Source: Candidatus Nitrosotenuis chungbukensis (lineage in GTDB: Archaea; Thermoproteota; Nitrososphaeria; Nitrososphaerales; Nitrosopumilaceae). Taken from it: a stretch of 43,235 bases of DNA. The translations under genes and the position numbers were made by a program. The notes beneath the pieces were generated by a model that did no database searches, was not told the origin of the DNA, and saw only the letters and a list, made by a program, of their open reading frames with translations. Below, piece by piece: positions 24,321 to 32,223 of this stretch; the first letter of the stretch is position 1; each line of letters begins with the position of its first letter. Location: NCBI RefSeq assembly GCF_000685395.1, contig NZ_AVSQ01000014.1, positions 1 through 43,235 of the forward strand. The letters are read 5' to 3'.

Positions 24321-25343
24321 ATGGCATCACTGGATTCCCTTGACAAAGAAATACTAAATGAGATTCAGTGGTCGTTTCCTCTAGTGTCTGAGCCGTACAA
24401 GGAGCTTGCAAACAGGTTTCACCTCACCACCGATGAGATGAAAAATAGAATTTCTAACCTAAAATCGGTTGGAGTCCTGCGACAGCTCTCGGCAATTTTT
24501 GACACAAGAAAGCTTGGATACAAGAGCTCACTTGTCGCAATGTCGATAGAACCAGATAGGCTGGATTATGTTGCAAATCAAATTAATCGCCATCCCGGAG
24601 TCTCCCACAACTATGAGCGAAACCACGAGTACAATCTCTGGTTTACACTGGCAACCCCTCCTGGCACTGATCTTAAAACAGAAGTTGACAAATTTTCAAA
24701 ACTTGGCGGAATAAAAAAGGTCAGACTGCTTCCAACTATCAAGCTATTCAAAATTGGCGTAAAACTTGAGATGGTCGATGAGAAAAAACAGGAAGTAAAG
24801 CCGTCCGAGGAAAAAAAGCAAATCGTTGAAACCAAGTTCGTCCCAACTGAAAAAGACAAGGAGTTCATAAGGCAACTGCAAAAGGACCTTGAGGTGGTGG
24901 ACAGGCCGTTCCTACAAGCAGCCAAAAACCTTGGCATGACAGAAGACCAAGTCTTTGAGCAACTAAAACGGTATGAAAAAATCGGCGTCATGAGAAGGTA
25001 TGCTGCCATTTTAAGACACCGAGACGTCGGATTTACGGCAAACGGAATGATTGTCTGGAATGTACCGGAGCCTCGAATTGAGGATGTGGGTGAAATTCTT
25101 GGTGCGTTTCCGCAGGTAAGTCACTGCTATCAAAGACCTTCGTATCAGGACTGGCAGTACAACGTGTTTTCAATGGTGCACTGCAAGTCTATTCCGGAGG
25201 CAGAGGACGTAGCAAAAGAAATCCAGAAGCAAATCAAGGTGGATGATTACAGAATTCTGTTTAGCTCACGCGAATTCAAAAAGACACGAGTAGAATATTT
25301 TACGGAAAACGAATTCAAAATCGAAGAAACCATTACTGTTTAG
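24321..25343 (+). CDS. ahbAB: Siroheme decarboxylase, fused AhbA-AhbB (AsnC-like tandem)
   Basis: 340 residues made of two AsnC/Lrp-like halves joined by a charged linker near residues 153-172. Each half has an HTH-like start (LDKEILNEIQ; DKEFIRQLQKDLEV) and a catalytic-type core: SHNYERNHEYNLWFTL in the first (AhbA-like, H96) and SHCYQRPSYQDWQYNVFSM in the second (AhbB-like, H268). AhbA and AhbB are normally separate subunits that decarboxylate siroheme to 12,18-didecarboxysiroheme on the alternative heme pathway; fused NirD-L forms are also known. The start is ATG 24321 by TATA spacing (27 nt); a TTG at 24297 overlaps that box. A transcription-factor role is less likely, given the conserved SH.Y.R motifs and the neighbours. 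Confidence 0.9.
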   Translation: MASLDSLDKEILNEIQWSFPLVSEPYKELANRFHLTTDEMKNRISNLKSVGVLRQLSAIFDTRKLGYKSSLVAMSIEPDRLDYVANQINRHPGVSHNYERNHEYNLWFTLATPPGTDLKTEVDKFSKLGGIKKVRLLPTIKLFKIGVKLEMVDEKKQEVKPSEEKKQIVETKFVPTEKDKEFIRQLQKDLEVVDRPFLQAAKNLGMTEDQVFEQLKRYEKIGVMRRYAAILRHRDVGFTANGMIVWNVPEPRIEDVGEILGAFPQVSHCYQRPSYQDWQYNVFSMVHCKSIPEAEDVAKEIQKQIKVDDYRILFSSREFKKTRVEYFTENEFKIEETITV

Positions 25344-26127
25344 TAAGGCTGTTTTTTGTCGCGCCAAAAATTTTGATGTGGCTATAAGAACCAAAAATCA
25401 GAAATATCCATCTCCATGCAAAAAACAAGTTTGCGGCACTGCTTGCTGAAAACACGCCGTAGTACCTTTCGATCAAAAATATGGTGTCTGCAGCAGCCAT
25501 ACAAATCAAGCTCAGCGTCACCGTGACCCACAGAAAGTTGACCTGCCCTCTGAAAAATAAAATTACCGAGATAAACGCAGGAACAAACACTAGTGCGTCA
25601 AGAAATGGATAGACCAAGTTTATTGTCGTCTCAAAGTTGTCGCTGGGAGTGCTTTGTGTGACAAAGTAAAATGACGGCATTATGAAGCTGGTGGAAATTA
25701 CAGCAGAAAGAACGATGTTCTTTTTTGTAATTTTGTTTTTTCTTGGAATCAAATAGAAAATCATAAACCCAAAATACAGAAAATAACTGGTAAAATAAAA
25801 AAAGTCAACCAAATACGAGTTGTTGTTTTCTGCTGCGTACTCCCCAAAATGGTAATACGTCTGATCTGCTGCAAACCACATTATCGTAGCTGCACAATAC
25901 AGGATCCATGCCTTGGAGTTATTACCGGTTAAGCCATGTCTTATGACTAGAATTATTGAGAATGCAACTGCGATTATCGGTACTGTAACAAAAAATATGT
26001 CAGTATAGTAGAACTGGTTTTCAATTAAGGGATAGTCATCTTCATGAAAAAATCCCGCAAGAAGAAAAACAACTACTGCTGATACCAGTGAGAATAGCAA
26101 AAATTCTTTCTGTGAGAGTTTTTGCAT
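25333..26127 (-). CDS. Polytopic membrane protein with about eight TM helices
   Basis: 264 residues, almost entirely membrane-embedded: about eight hydrophobic segments, with short loops and an N-terminal KLSQKEFLLFSLV. Charged or aromatic residues sit inside helices (MWFAADQTYYHFGEY, AAADTIFLIERYYG), as in membrane sensor modules of archaeal kinases, but no signalling domain follows. The function is unknown. A TATA-like cttaaaat is centred about 28 nt before the ATG. Its 3' end overlaps ahbAB by 11 bp. Confidence 0.78.
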   Translation of the reverse strand: MQKLSQKEFLLFSLVSAVVVFLLAGFFHEDDYPLIENQFYYTDIFFVTVPIIAVAFSIILVIRHGLTGNNSKAWILYCAATIMWFAADQTYYHFGEYAAENNNSYLVDFFYFTSYFLYFGFMIFYLIPRKNKITKKNIVLSAVISTSFIMPSFYFVTQSTPSDNFETTINLVYPFLDALVFVPAFISVILFFRGQVNFLWVTVTLSLICMAAADTIFLIERYYGVFSASSAANLFFAWRWIFLIFGSYSHIKIFGATKNSLTKQ

Positions 26128-26167
26128 GCTTGTAATCCTGTGTGTAAGAGATCTTAAAATTGGTTTT

Positions 26168-26452
26168 CTATCTTGCTAGTGCCTTGATAAAATCGTCAAA
26201 GTATTTCTGGGAGACGAACTCGCCTAATTCTGCCCTTATTTCATTTATGATGTCGTCGTAGGCGTCACCAAAAATGTCCTGCAATACTCTTTTTAGAAAT
26301 TCTGGATTTTCATGACAATCTGGAATGTAGCAATTGTAATCCTTTTCTAGCTTGGATACAACTTTTTCATATTCTGGCTTTCCCATTCTTAGGAGGGTGC
26401 TTTCTACTGCAAAAGCAAGCAATGCTCGTTTGGCATTGTTTTCTGCATCCAT
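26168..26452 (-). CDS. Small soluble hypothetical protein, possibly of a thaumarchaeal output-domain family
   Basis: 94 residues starting MDAENNAKRALLAFAVEST. The pattern LRMGKPEYEKVVSKLEKDYNC, IPDCHENPEFLKRVLQDIFG and IINEIRAEL looks like the small helical domains seen as many paralogues in Nitrososphaerota, where similar modules serve as output or interaction domains. Two cysteines are present. The start is ATG 26452, because the TATA-like tatttaatat is centred 27 nt upstream; a TTG two codons earlier is the alternative. Family recall is tentative. Confidence 0.7.
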   Translation of the reverse strand: MDAENNAKRALLAFAVESTLLRMGKPEYEKVVSKLEKDYNCYIPDCHENPEFLKRVLQDIFGDAYDDIINEIRAELGEFVSQKYFDDFIKALAR

Positions 26453-26562
26453 GATCAAAAAAGCGATTTTCCGCTATTTAATATGATGGAACTCTGATCT
26501 AATCTTTCATGCAATTTGTGCAATAATAGCAAAATTCAGATTCCAAATCGGAAAATCAGAAA

Positions 26563-27561
26563 TTATGCAGCTTGAATAGTTGACTTGATCTCGTACGGAG
26601 GCCAAGAGTTGTACAAATCTGTTATCTCTCTCATGTCCTGTGAGCTTAGGTATTTTCCGTCTGACATTGCGGAAAACATTTCGATTTCTTCTGTGCTGAT
26701 CACAGTTGGCAAAACAGACGAGACTGCCCTCTTTGATATGATGAATTTGATTGCAAGCTCCGTAATGTTAAGGCCGTTTCTGTTGGCAATTGGCCTTAGC
26801 TGTTCTACTTTGGCAAGTGATGCCTTGACCCACTCCCCCTTTCGAACAGAGCGATGATCTTTTTCATCAATTTTTGTATCTGCTGACACCTTTCCTGTCA
26901 ATATGCCTGATGCGTCAGGGACACGAACCAAGATCCCGACGTTCTTTCTCTCGGCTGCCTCGATTAACTCGTTTCCAGGCGTCTGCTCCAAAATGTTGTA
27001 CACTGTCTGGACGGCGGAAACGTTCTTTCGGTTCATAGCCTCTAGGCCTTCCTGCGTCCAGCCTATTGCCGGACCGAGTGCAACTTGGTACGTGTTTATT
27101 TTTCCTTCATTAATCTTATTGTCAAGCGTATGGAATATCACGTCGTCTTTGATGTGGTACATTTTTGGATTGTGCAGTCCATACACGTCAATGTAGTCTG
27201 TCTGAAGTCTTTCAAGGCTTTTTTCCAGCGCGTGCTCTGTGAACAATGGGTCAAATCTTTGCGGCAGCTCGCTGTGGCCAATTTGCTGTGCGCCTTCAAA
27301 CTCGTAACCGTATTTTGTGGAGATGACTATGTCGCTTCTCATTCCCTTGAACGCCTCACCGATCAGCTTTTCGCTTTTTCCCTTGCCGTACATGTCTCCC
27401 GTCTCAAAAAAGTTGATTCCTAAATCGTACGCACGTCTGAGCATTCTTTTTGCCTCGTCGTCCTCTATTTTTTTGCCCCACCAGTCAAGCGCAATTGTCC
27501 ACGCCCCAAATCCTATTTCGGATACTTTGATTCCTGATTTTCCAAGCGTCTTGTATTTCAA
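26563..27561 (-). CDS. Aldo/keto reductase
   Basis: 332 residues of the NAD(P)H-dependent aldo/keto reductase family (TIM barrel). KTLGKSGIKVSEIGFG is the N-terminal strand; the tetrad is D56 and Y58 (ETGDMYGKG), K83 (ISTKYGYE) and H in VYGLHNP. The start is TTG 27561, overlapping the upstream stop as TTGA and preceded by ggagat; the open frame upstream of it lies inside the DUF1802 gene and is not used. It is the third gene of the HemQ-DUF1802-reductase operon. The substrate is unknown. Confidence 0.92.
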   Translation of the reverse strand: MKYKTLGKSGIKVSEIGFGAWTIALDWWGKKIEDDEAKRMLRRAYDLGINFFETGDMYGKGKSEKLIGEAFKGMRSDIVISTKYGYEFEGAQQIGHSELPQRFDPLFTEHALEKSLERLQTDYIDVYGLHNPKMYHIKDDVIFHTLDNKINEGKINTYQVALGPAIGWTQEGLEAMNRKNVSAVQTVYNILEQTPGNELIEAAERKNVGILVRVPDASGILTGKVSADTKIDEKDHRSVRKGEWVKASLAKVEQLRPIANRNGLNITELAIKFIISKRAVSSVLPTVISTEEIEMFSAMSDGKYLSSQDMREITDLYNSWPPYEIKSTIQAA

Positions 27562-28103
27562 TTTACGATCTCCTTGAACTTTGCCAATCTCAAATCGAGT
27601 TCTGTCTGGCTCAAAACTGATTCTCCAGAACTGAGATTTGCATTTATGTCTATCCAAGATTTGCAGCCCTGATATTCTGGTTTTAGCGGAATTTCAAATT
27701 CGGGCACCTTGTATACTTTGAGAAACACTGCCTTCATTGGCTTGTCTGGCATCCAGTTCCTTCTTGTCGCAATGTATGGATCACTCCAAATGTGGAACTG
27801 AGATAGCTGATTAATTTTATCGTCAGATAATACGTCTGATTCTGATAGGACTTCGGCATACGATGTTATCTTGTTTTGTCCCTCCTTTGGTTTCTGCCCC
27901 ATTGCGATATCCAAATACTTGCGAAACTGCGGCTTTAGGTTGTCGTAGGTTTGGTGCTCAAATGTGGGAAAAAGAAGAAACTTTTTTGATTCTACTACAA
28001 ATCCGGACGCGACTTCCAGTATTCCGCCTTTTCGCAAAATGACTGTCTGGTCTCCTGATTCAAGTGCCTTGACAACTGTTGCCCACTCCTTTAGCGCGTT
28101 CAT
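27558..28103 (-). CDS. DUF1802 family protein
   Basis: 181 residues matching the DUF1802 pattern: NALKEWATVVKALESGDQTV, then LRKGGILE, FLLFPTFEHQ and a later HIWSDPYIATRRNWMPDKP. The biochemical role of the family is not established. Its ATG follows the HemQ-like stop with no gap, and its stop overlaps the reductase start, so it is tightly coupled to both. A link with heme chemistry is suggested only by position. Confidence 0.85.
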   Translation of the reverse strand: MNALKEWATVVKALESGDQTVILRKGGILEVASGFVVESKKFLLFPTFEHQTYDNLKPQFRKYLDIAMGQKPKEGQNKITSYAEVLSESDVLSDDKINQLSQFHIWSDPYIATRRNWMPDKPMKAVFLKVYKVPEFEIPLKPEYQGCKSWIDINANLSSGESVLSQTELDLRLAKFKEIVN

Positions 28104-28775
28104 CTACCCAAGACTTGCAATTAGCGGAATAATATCTTTCTTGACGCAGACAATCATCGGCGTGTCTCGCTCAATATACCTTGAGACCTGGGTTTCGCGC
28201 AGCTCCATTATCAAATCCTGAAACGCGTGCAGGTTGTCTGTTTCAAATGCCAACATGAAATCCTCGTCGTGGATTCCAAAAGAATACGTCGTGTTTAGCA
28301 CAACTTGCGGAAATTTCTGACCGACCATGATGTGCTCGTCCATCATCTTCTTTCGTTGTTCCACCGGCAGAAGGTACCACTCTCGCGTCTTGATGAATGG
28401 ATAAACGACTGCGTATCTTAGCGGATCATTTCCCTCAACAAAAGATGAGACCCTGCCTGCCTTTGCGTACATTGACTGCCTAGTTGAGGAAAGGTAAACA
28501 TGAGATGGAATGATGTATTTCCCAAATACCGTCAGGTATATCTTTGAGATGACCTCTTGGATTGCTTCGACATTGTCTGCGGAAAACCAGAACAAAAACT
28601 CGGCATCATCTCTCAGCCCTAATGTGGAGTATGCCCTGAATTTTACCTTGGAGTTCCGAATCACTTGCTCTATTTCCTTGGCAGATTCTTCTTTTGCCAA
28701 GTCTGCCATCCATCTCCACTTTGGATCTATTTTAAAAAACGAGAAATTGAAAAACGTCCGCTTTGATTCTTCCAT
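28104..28775 (-). CDS. Chlorite-dismutase-family / HemQ-like heme protein
   Basis: 223 residues of the chlorite dismutase/HemQ family. REWYLLPVEQR contains Y134, equivalent to the catalytic Tyr of coproheme decarboxylases, and DEHIMVGQK contains H148, the expected proximal heme ligand. NTTYSFGIHDEDFMLAFETD follows, as in other archaeal members. HemQ converts Fe-coproporphyrin III to heme b in Gram-positive bacteria. Here it could finish heme made through the siroheme route, in place of or beside AhbD; this is inference. A TATA-like box around 28801 lies 26 nt upstream. It leads an operon with DUF1802 and an aldo/keto reductase. Confidence 0.85.
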   Translation of the reverse strand: MEESKRTFFNFSFFKIDPKWRWMADLAKEESAKEIEQVIRNSKVKFRAYSTLGLRDDAEFLFWFSADNVEAIQEVISKIYLTVFGKYIIPSHVYLSSTRQSMYAKAGRVSSFVEGNDPLRYAVVYPFIKTREWYLLPVEQRKKMMDEHIMVGQKFPQVVLNTTYSFGIHDEDFMLAFETDNLHAFQDLIMELRETQVSRYIERDTPMIVCVKKDIIPLIASLG

Positions 28776-29117
28776 GATTGGTTTTTCCTATGACCATATT
28801 TAACAATAATCAACTTTCTCAAGACCGAAAACACCGCCAAATTGGATGAGTGCTTGTCTGTTTTGCCGTATCGTAATACCTGAAATGGCAGCTTTTGTTT
28901 CTGTTCACGTGCACCGGGCTTGAGCTGATGGCTGCAATAGGAGTTACCGAATATCTGGCGTATCTTGGGCATGTGTCTCTGGCACTGATTTCTGCAATCG
29001 TCTTTGCCGAGGTTATCATGTTTAATTTTGTAATTGACATCGACAGATTTCAGTCAAAGACTGCATTCCTACAATGCTTTGAAAGCTTAATTTTGCGCCA
29101 TTTCCATACTGTATCCA
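28776..29117. other. 342-bp divergent gap with promoters and a doubtful small membrane ORF
   Basis: TATA-like boxes at about 28797-28804 (for the HemQ-like gene) and 29086-29095 (for the TPR gene) mark its ends. A plus-strand frame from ATG 28928 to 29167 (79 codons) encodes one hydrophobic segment (VSLALISAIVFAEVIMFNFV) with native-looking codons, but it runs into the TPR gene. It may be a small membrane protein or a gene remnant. Nothing else is seen. Confidence 0.3.
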
Positions 29118-29852
29118 TTGAGCTATCTTGGAAATCCCATAGACGTAATAAAGAAACTCTATTCTGAACAAAAATGGCATGAAATATTCACATACTGCCA
29201 AACCATGCTAGAGTCAGACCCGAAGGACTTGGTTGCATTGCAAAACATAGCGACTGCGCTATTGCAAGTCGGCAAGTATGATGATGTGATATCGTACTGT
29301 GACACTGTCTTGCAAATGAATCCCATTGATGAATATGCGCTAAAAAACAAAATATTTGCGCTGGAGCGACTAAAAAAACACGATCAAATTATCTTGTGCT
29401 GCGACAAGCTCCTAGAAAAAAATCAACAAGACTCTTGGACACTTGACAGCAAGGGGTTGGCGCTAAATGAGCTAAACCGACATGATGAGGCAATATCAAG
29501 TTATGATGCATCACTCAAAATTAACCCAAACAACACGACTGCGCTCATGAACAAGGCAATCACTCTTTCATACCTAGAACGGTATGCCGATGCCATACCT
29601 ATCTATGACAAGGTGCAGTCAGTCGATAATACCATCAAAGAGGCAGGGCTTGCAAAATCTGAGGCGTACACAAAATTAGGAAAGCCCGATGAGGCATTCT
29701 TGGCAGCACAAGGCTTGCTAGTGCCAGACATTTTAAAGTTCAAAGAAAAGGCAGCAGAAAAACAAATGAGGGTCTTTGACTATTACTGCTTAAACGAATT
29801 TTTGGAAATTGAAAAAAGAGAAAAACAGCACCGGGAAAAACTAGATTCGTAG
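29118..29852 (+). CDS. Tetratricopeptide-repeat protein
   Basis: 244 residues built from about five TPR units of 34 residues, e.g. ALQNIATALLQVGKYDDVI, TLDSKGLALNELNRHDEAI and ALMNKAITLSYLERYADAI, followed by a charged helix to the C-terminus. There is no signal peptide or TM helix, so it is a cytoplasmic scaffold or chaperone-type adaptor. The start is TTG 29118, supported by the TATA-like cttaattt about 27 nt upstream. The stop abuts the convergent DUF167 gene without a spacer. Confidence 0.9.
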   Translation: MSYLGNPIDVIKKLYSEQKWHEIFTYCQTMLESDPKDLVALQNIATALLQVGKYDDVISYCDTVLQMNPIDEYALKNKIFALERLKKHDQIILCCDKLLEKNQQDSWTLDSKGLALNELNRHDEAISSYDASLKINPNNTTALMNKAITLSYLERYADAIPIYDKVQSVDNTIKEAGLAKSEAYTKLGKPDEAFLAAQGLLVPDILKFKEKAAEKQMRVFDYYCLNEFLEIEKREKQHREKLDS

Positions 29853-30062
29853 CTAGACTATCTCAATAATTTTGTCCCTTGACTTGTGACCTTTTTTTAT
29901 TGACACGTTTGCAGAAGACACGCCGAAATGTTTTGCCATTTTCTTTATGACTTCCTTGTTTGCCTGACCGTCTACCGGTTTTGATTTTACGCCGATTGTT
30001 ATCTCATTGCCGTCTACTGTGATAGAATCTGAGTTGAACTCGACGTGCACTTGGTATAACAA
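29853..30062 (-). CDS. DUF167 (YggU-type) protein
   Basis: 69 residues, the whole length of a DUF167 domain: IGVKSKPVDGQANKEVIKKM, then KHFGVSSANVSIKKGHKSRDK. The fold is known but the function is not settled. It starts 8 bp after the sufC stop on the same strand, so it probably rides on the sufC mRNA. Confidence 0.92.
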   Translation of the reverse strand: MLYQVHVEFNSDSITVDGNEITIGVKSKPVDGQANKEVIKKMAKHFGVSSANVSIKKGHKSRDKIIEIV

Positions 30063-30070
30063 ATTTAGTT

Positions 30071-30835
30071 CTATGCGTTTACGATCCAGTCGTAGCCTTT
30101 CTTCTCTAGCTCGTCTGCAAGTGAGGCATCTCCTGATTTTAGGACTTGCCCTCGTGCAAACACGTGCACATAGTCTAATTTTTTGAGGAATTTTAGAATT
30201 CTCGCATAATGGGTAATAACTATGATTGTTGCATCTGGTGTTGAGACGTCGCTGATTGCCTTTGCAACTGCCTGCACCGCATCAATGTCAAGACCCGAGT
30301 CTGGCTCGTCTAGGATGGAGACTTTGGGTTTTAGGACTGCCATCTGGAGCACTTCGGATCTTTTCTTTTCTCCGCCAGAAAATCCCTCGTTTAGATATCT
30401 TGAGAGAAAGTCATCGCCAAGGCCTACTGTCTGTAAGTTCTTTTTCAGATAATTTTGAAATTCTCTAACTGTGATGAACACCTCTCTGTCACTGGATGCA
30501 AGTGATTTGCTTAATGCGTTGTATGATGTTCTAAGAAAGTGCGAAAAGCCGACGCCCGATACCTCTGTCGGATACTGGAATCCCAAAAACAGTCCTTTTT
30601 TTGCCCGCTCGTCAGTTGATGCATGTGTGATGTCTTCGCCGTCAAGCAGAATTTGTCCCTGCGTCACCTCGTATTTTGGATGACCGAGAAGAGTGTAGGC
30701 AAGTGTGCTTTTTCCGGAGCCGTTTGGACCCATTATTGCATGGACCTCTCCCGGACCCGTCTTTAGATTCACGCCTTTGAGAATTAGCTTTCCTTCTCTT
30801 TGGACGTGCAAATCCCTAATCTCAAGTACTGCCAT
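30071..30835 (-). CDS. sufC: Fe-S assembly ATPase SufC
   Basis: The ABC-type ATPase of the SufBCD complex. 254 residues: Walker A GPNGSGKST (K42), Q-loop FLGFQYPTEVSGV, the signature LNEGFSGGEKKRSE, Walker B VSILDEPDSGLDIDAV and H-loop VITHYARIL. The TATA-like tatata near 30862 lies about 27 nt before the ATG, so it has its own leaderless transcript. It is about 19 kb from sufB, unlike the sufCBD or sufBCD operons of most organisms, so its dosage is set separately. Confidence 0.97.
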   Translation of the reverse strand: MAVLEIRDLHVQREGKLILKGVNLKTGPGEVHAIMGPNGSGKSTLAYTLLGHPKYEVTQGQILLDGEDITHASTDERAKKGLFLGFQYPTEVSGVGFSHFLRTSYNALSKSLASSDREVFITVREFQNYLKKNLQTVGLGDDFLSRYLNEGFSGGEKKRSEVLQMAVLKPKVSILDEPDSGLDIDAVQAVAKAISDVSTPDATIIVITHYARILKFLKKLDYVHVFARGQVLKSGDASLADELEKKGYDWIVNA

Positions 30836-30926
30836 GTTTTGTTATTTGCTCCAAAGTCTATATAATTTCGACTAATTTTAGCTGACCCTAATCATATGAA
30901 AAACAAAAAGAAAGAAGGATTAGTGT

Positions 30927-31886
30927 TTAGTTTTTGGCTAAACTTGGTCTTAGTGTCAGATTCAGCTTGTAGCATGAAAGAATTTCTTTACATCTGTTAC
31001 GTATGGTGACTTCGGTTACTCCTGCAATGCTGGACACGTCGCGCTGAAGCACGTTTTGTCCAAGCAAGACGGATGCGATATACAGGTACGCTGCAGCGAT
31101 TCCGTTTGGCGCTTTGCCATCTGCTACGCTTGCGTCGTCTGTCTTTTCGGCAATCTCCAAGGCGAGTCTTTCTACTCGCACATCCGTGTTTGTCATGTTT
31201 GAGATCTTGGAGATGTACTTGTCCATGGTTATGACAGGTGCGGTTACTGAACCAAGCTCCATTACGAGCGTTCTATAGTATTTTGCAGCAAGCTTTGTCT
31301 TCATTTTGAGATCTTTGTTGGATCCCGTGCCACTGCAAATTTCCTCAAGTGACCTTACTACATCGCATTGTTTGCACGCCATGTAAATCACGGCAGCAGC
31401 GATGCACGCAACAGATTTGCCTTTTACCTCCATGTGTGAGTCAAGATTTCTGTAAATCATTGACGATGTTTCCAAAACGTTTGAAGAAAGTGCCAGGCTT
31501 TGACATGTTCCGCCAATTACGGTGAGAACATTTGCAAGTCTTCTCTCTCTTGGGGATGATACCCTGACTCTTTGTTGCCATTTTCGGAGGTTGTGCATCT
31601 GATTTGCAACTTGGTAGTTGATTGTCTTTCCAGAAAAGTCCTTTGTACTGATGGAAATTTCTGTTGCAATTCCCAAGTCGTGTTGCGAAAAAGTAGTTTG
31701 TCCGCTTGCTCGTGTGAGCTTTGTTCTTTCTTCGATGCTTGAGCTTTTTGATTCTGGGCCATAGTCTGCCATCTGTTCCATGACTACAATTCCGCACATG
31801 GAACAAATTTGCTCGCCATTGTGTACGTCGTCAACTAGTGACGATTTACATTCTGGGCAGCATGTTTGTAGTTCTGTTATGTTCAT
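30927..31886 (-). CDS. tfb: Transcription initiation factor TFB (TFIIB)
   Basis: 319 residues. An N-terminal zinc ribbon C10-x2-C13...C28-x2-C31 (CPEC, CSMC) is followed by a B-reader/linker and two cyclin folds (about 125-215 and 220-310; e.g. KSVACIAAAVIYMACKQ and GIAAAYLYIASVLLGQ). It recruits RNA polymerase to TBP-bound promoters. Its ATG overlaps the gar1 stop (ATGA). Nitrososphaerota usually have several TFB copies; whether this is the main one cannot be told from the window. Confidence 0.96.
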   Translation of the reverse strand: MNITELQTCCPECKSSLVDDVHNGEQICSMCGIVVMEQMADYGPESKSSSIEERTKLTRASGQTTFSQHDLGIATEISISTKDFSGKTINYQVANQMHNLRKWQQRVRVSSPRERRLANVLTVIGGTCQSLALSSNVLETSSMIYRNLDSHMEVKGKSVACIAAAVIYMACKQCDVVRSLEEICSGTGSNKDLKMKTKLAAKYYRTLVMELGSVTAPVITMDKYISKISNMTNTDVRVERLALEIAEKTDDASVADGKAPNGIAAAYLYIASVLLGQNVLQRDVSSIAGVTEVTIRNRCKEILSCYKLNLTLRPSLAKN

Positions 31887-32128
31887 CTTTTTCTCTTCCT
31901 AAATTTATCGTGTTTAATCACAGGTTCATCAAGGGAGTACACTTTTTGGTCGATGTATTTTTTGATATTGTTTGTCAGGGATATTGCCGAAGCATATGGC
32001 TTTGATACCGGGCCTATCATTTCCGTTACTTTGGCAACCTTCCTTCCGGTGTTGTCACAAACAATTCTGCCTTCATCAAGTGGTACCTTGAGTCGTATGA
32101 TGACTCTGCCACTACTGGCCAAGTGCAT
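31883..32128 (-). CDS. gar1: H/ACA RNA-protein component Gar1
   Basis: 81 residues with the Gar1 beta-barrel pattern: GRVIIRLKVPLDEGRIVCDN, then KVAKVTEMIGPVSKPYASAI. It serves in H/ACA ribonucleoproteins that make pseudouridine in rRNA. The start is ATG 32128, because a strong Shine-Dalgarno ggaggt lies 10 nt upstream; a TTG seven codons earlier (32149) overlaps that site. It is co-transcribed with tfb, an arrangement common in archaea. The tail is basic. Confidence 0.9.
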   Translation of the reverse strand: MHLASSGRVIIRLKVPLDEGRIVCDNTGRKVAKVTEMIGPVSKPYASAISLTNNIKKYIDQKVYSLDEPVIKHDKFRKRKR

Positions 32129-32138
32129 AATTTCCCCT

Positions 32139-32144
32139 ACCTCC
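32139..32144 (-). promoter_or_regulatory. Shine-Dalgarno site of gar1
   Basis: ggaggt reads on the minus strand 10 nt before ATG 32128, one of the few strong ribosome-binding sites in the window. A TATA-like catata at about 32175-32181 would give a roughly 20-nt leader containing it. Confidence 0.55.
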
Positions 32145-32223
32145 TGCAATTGAAGTCTAGAACCCTCAAGTGCTAATCATATACTTCTGTCAACTTTACT
32201 TTAGCTGCGAGCTATATTGAATT

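Noticed and set aside
24321-25343. Annotating this gene as an AsnC/Lrp transcription regulator
   Set aside because: The SHNYER and SHCYQR cores and the position beside siroheme genes fit AhbA/AhbB siroheme decarboxylase better.
27562-27657. N-terminal extension of the aldo/keto reductase
   Set aside because: It lies in the end of the DUF1802 gene, does not match the family start, and TTG 27561 gives the TTGA overlap with a ggagat site before it.
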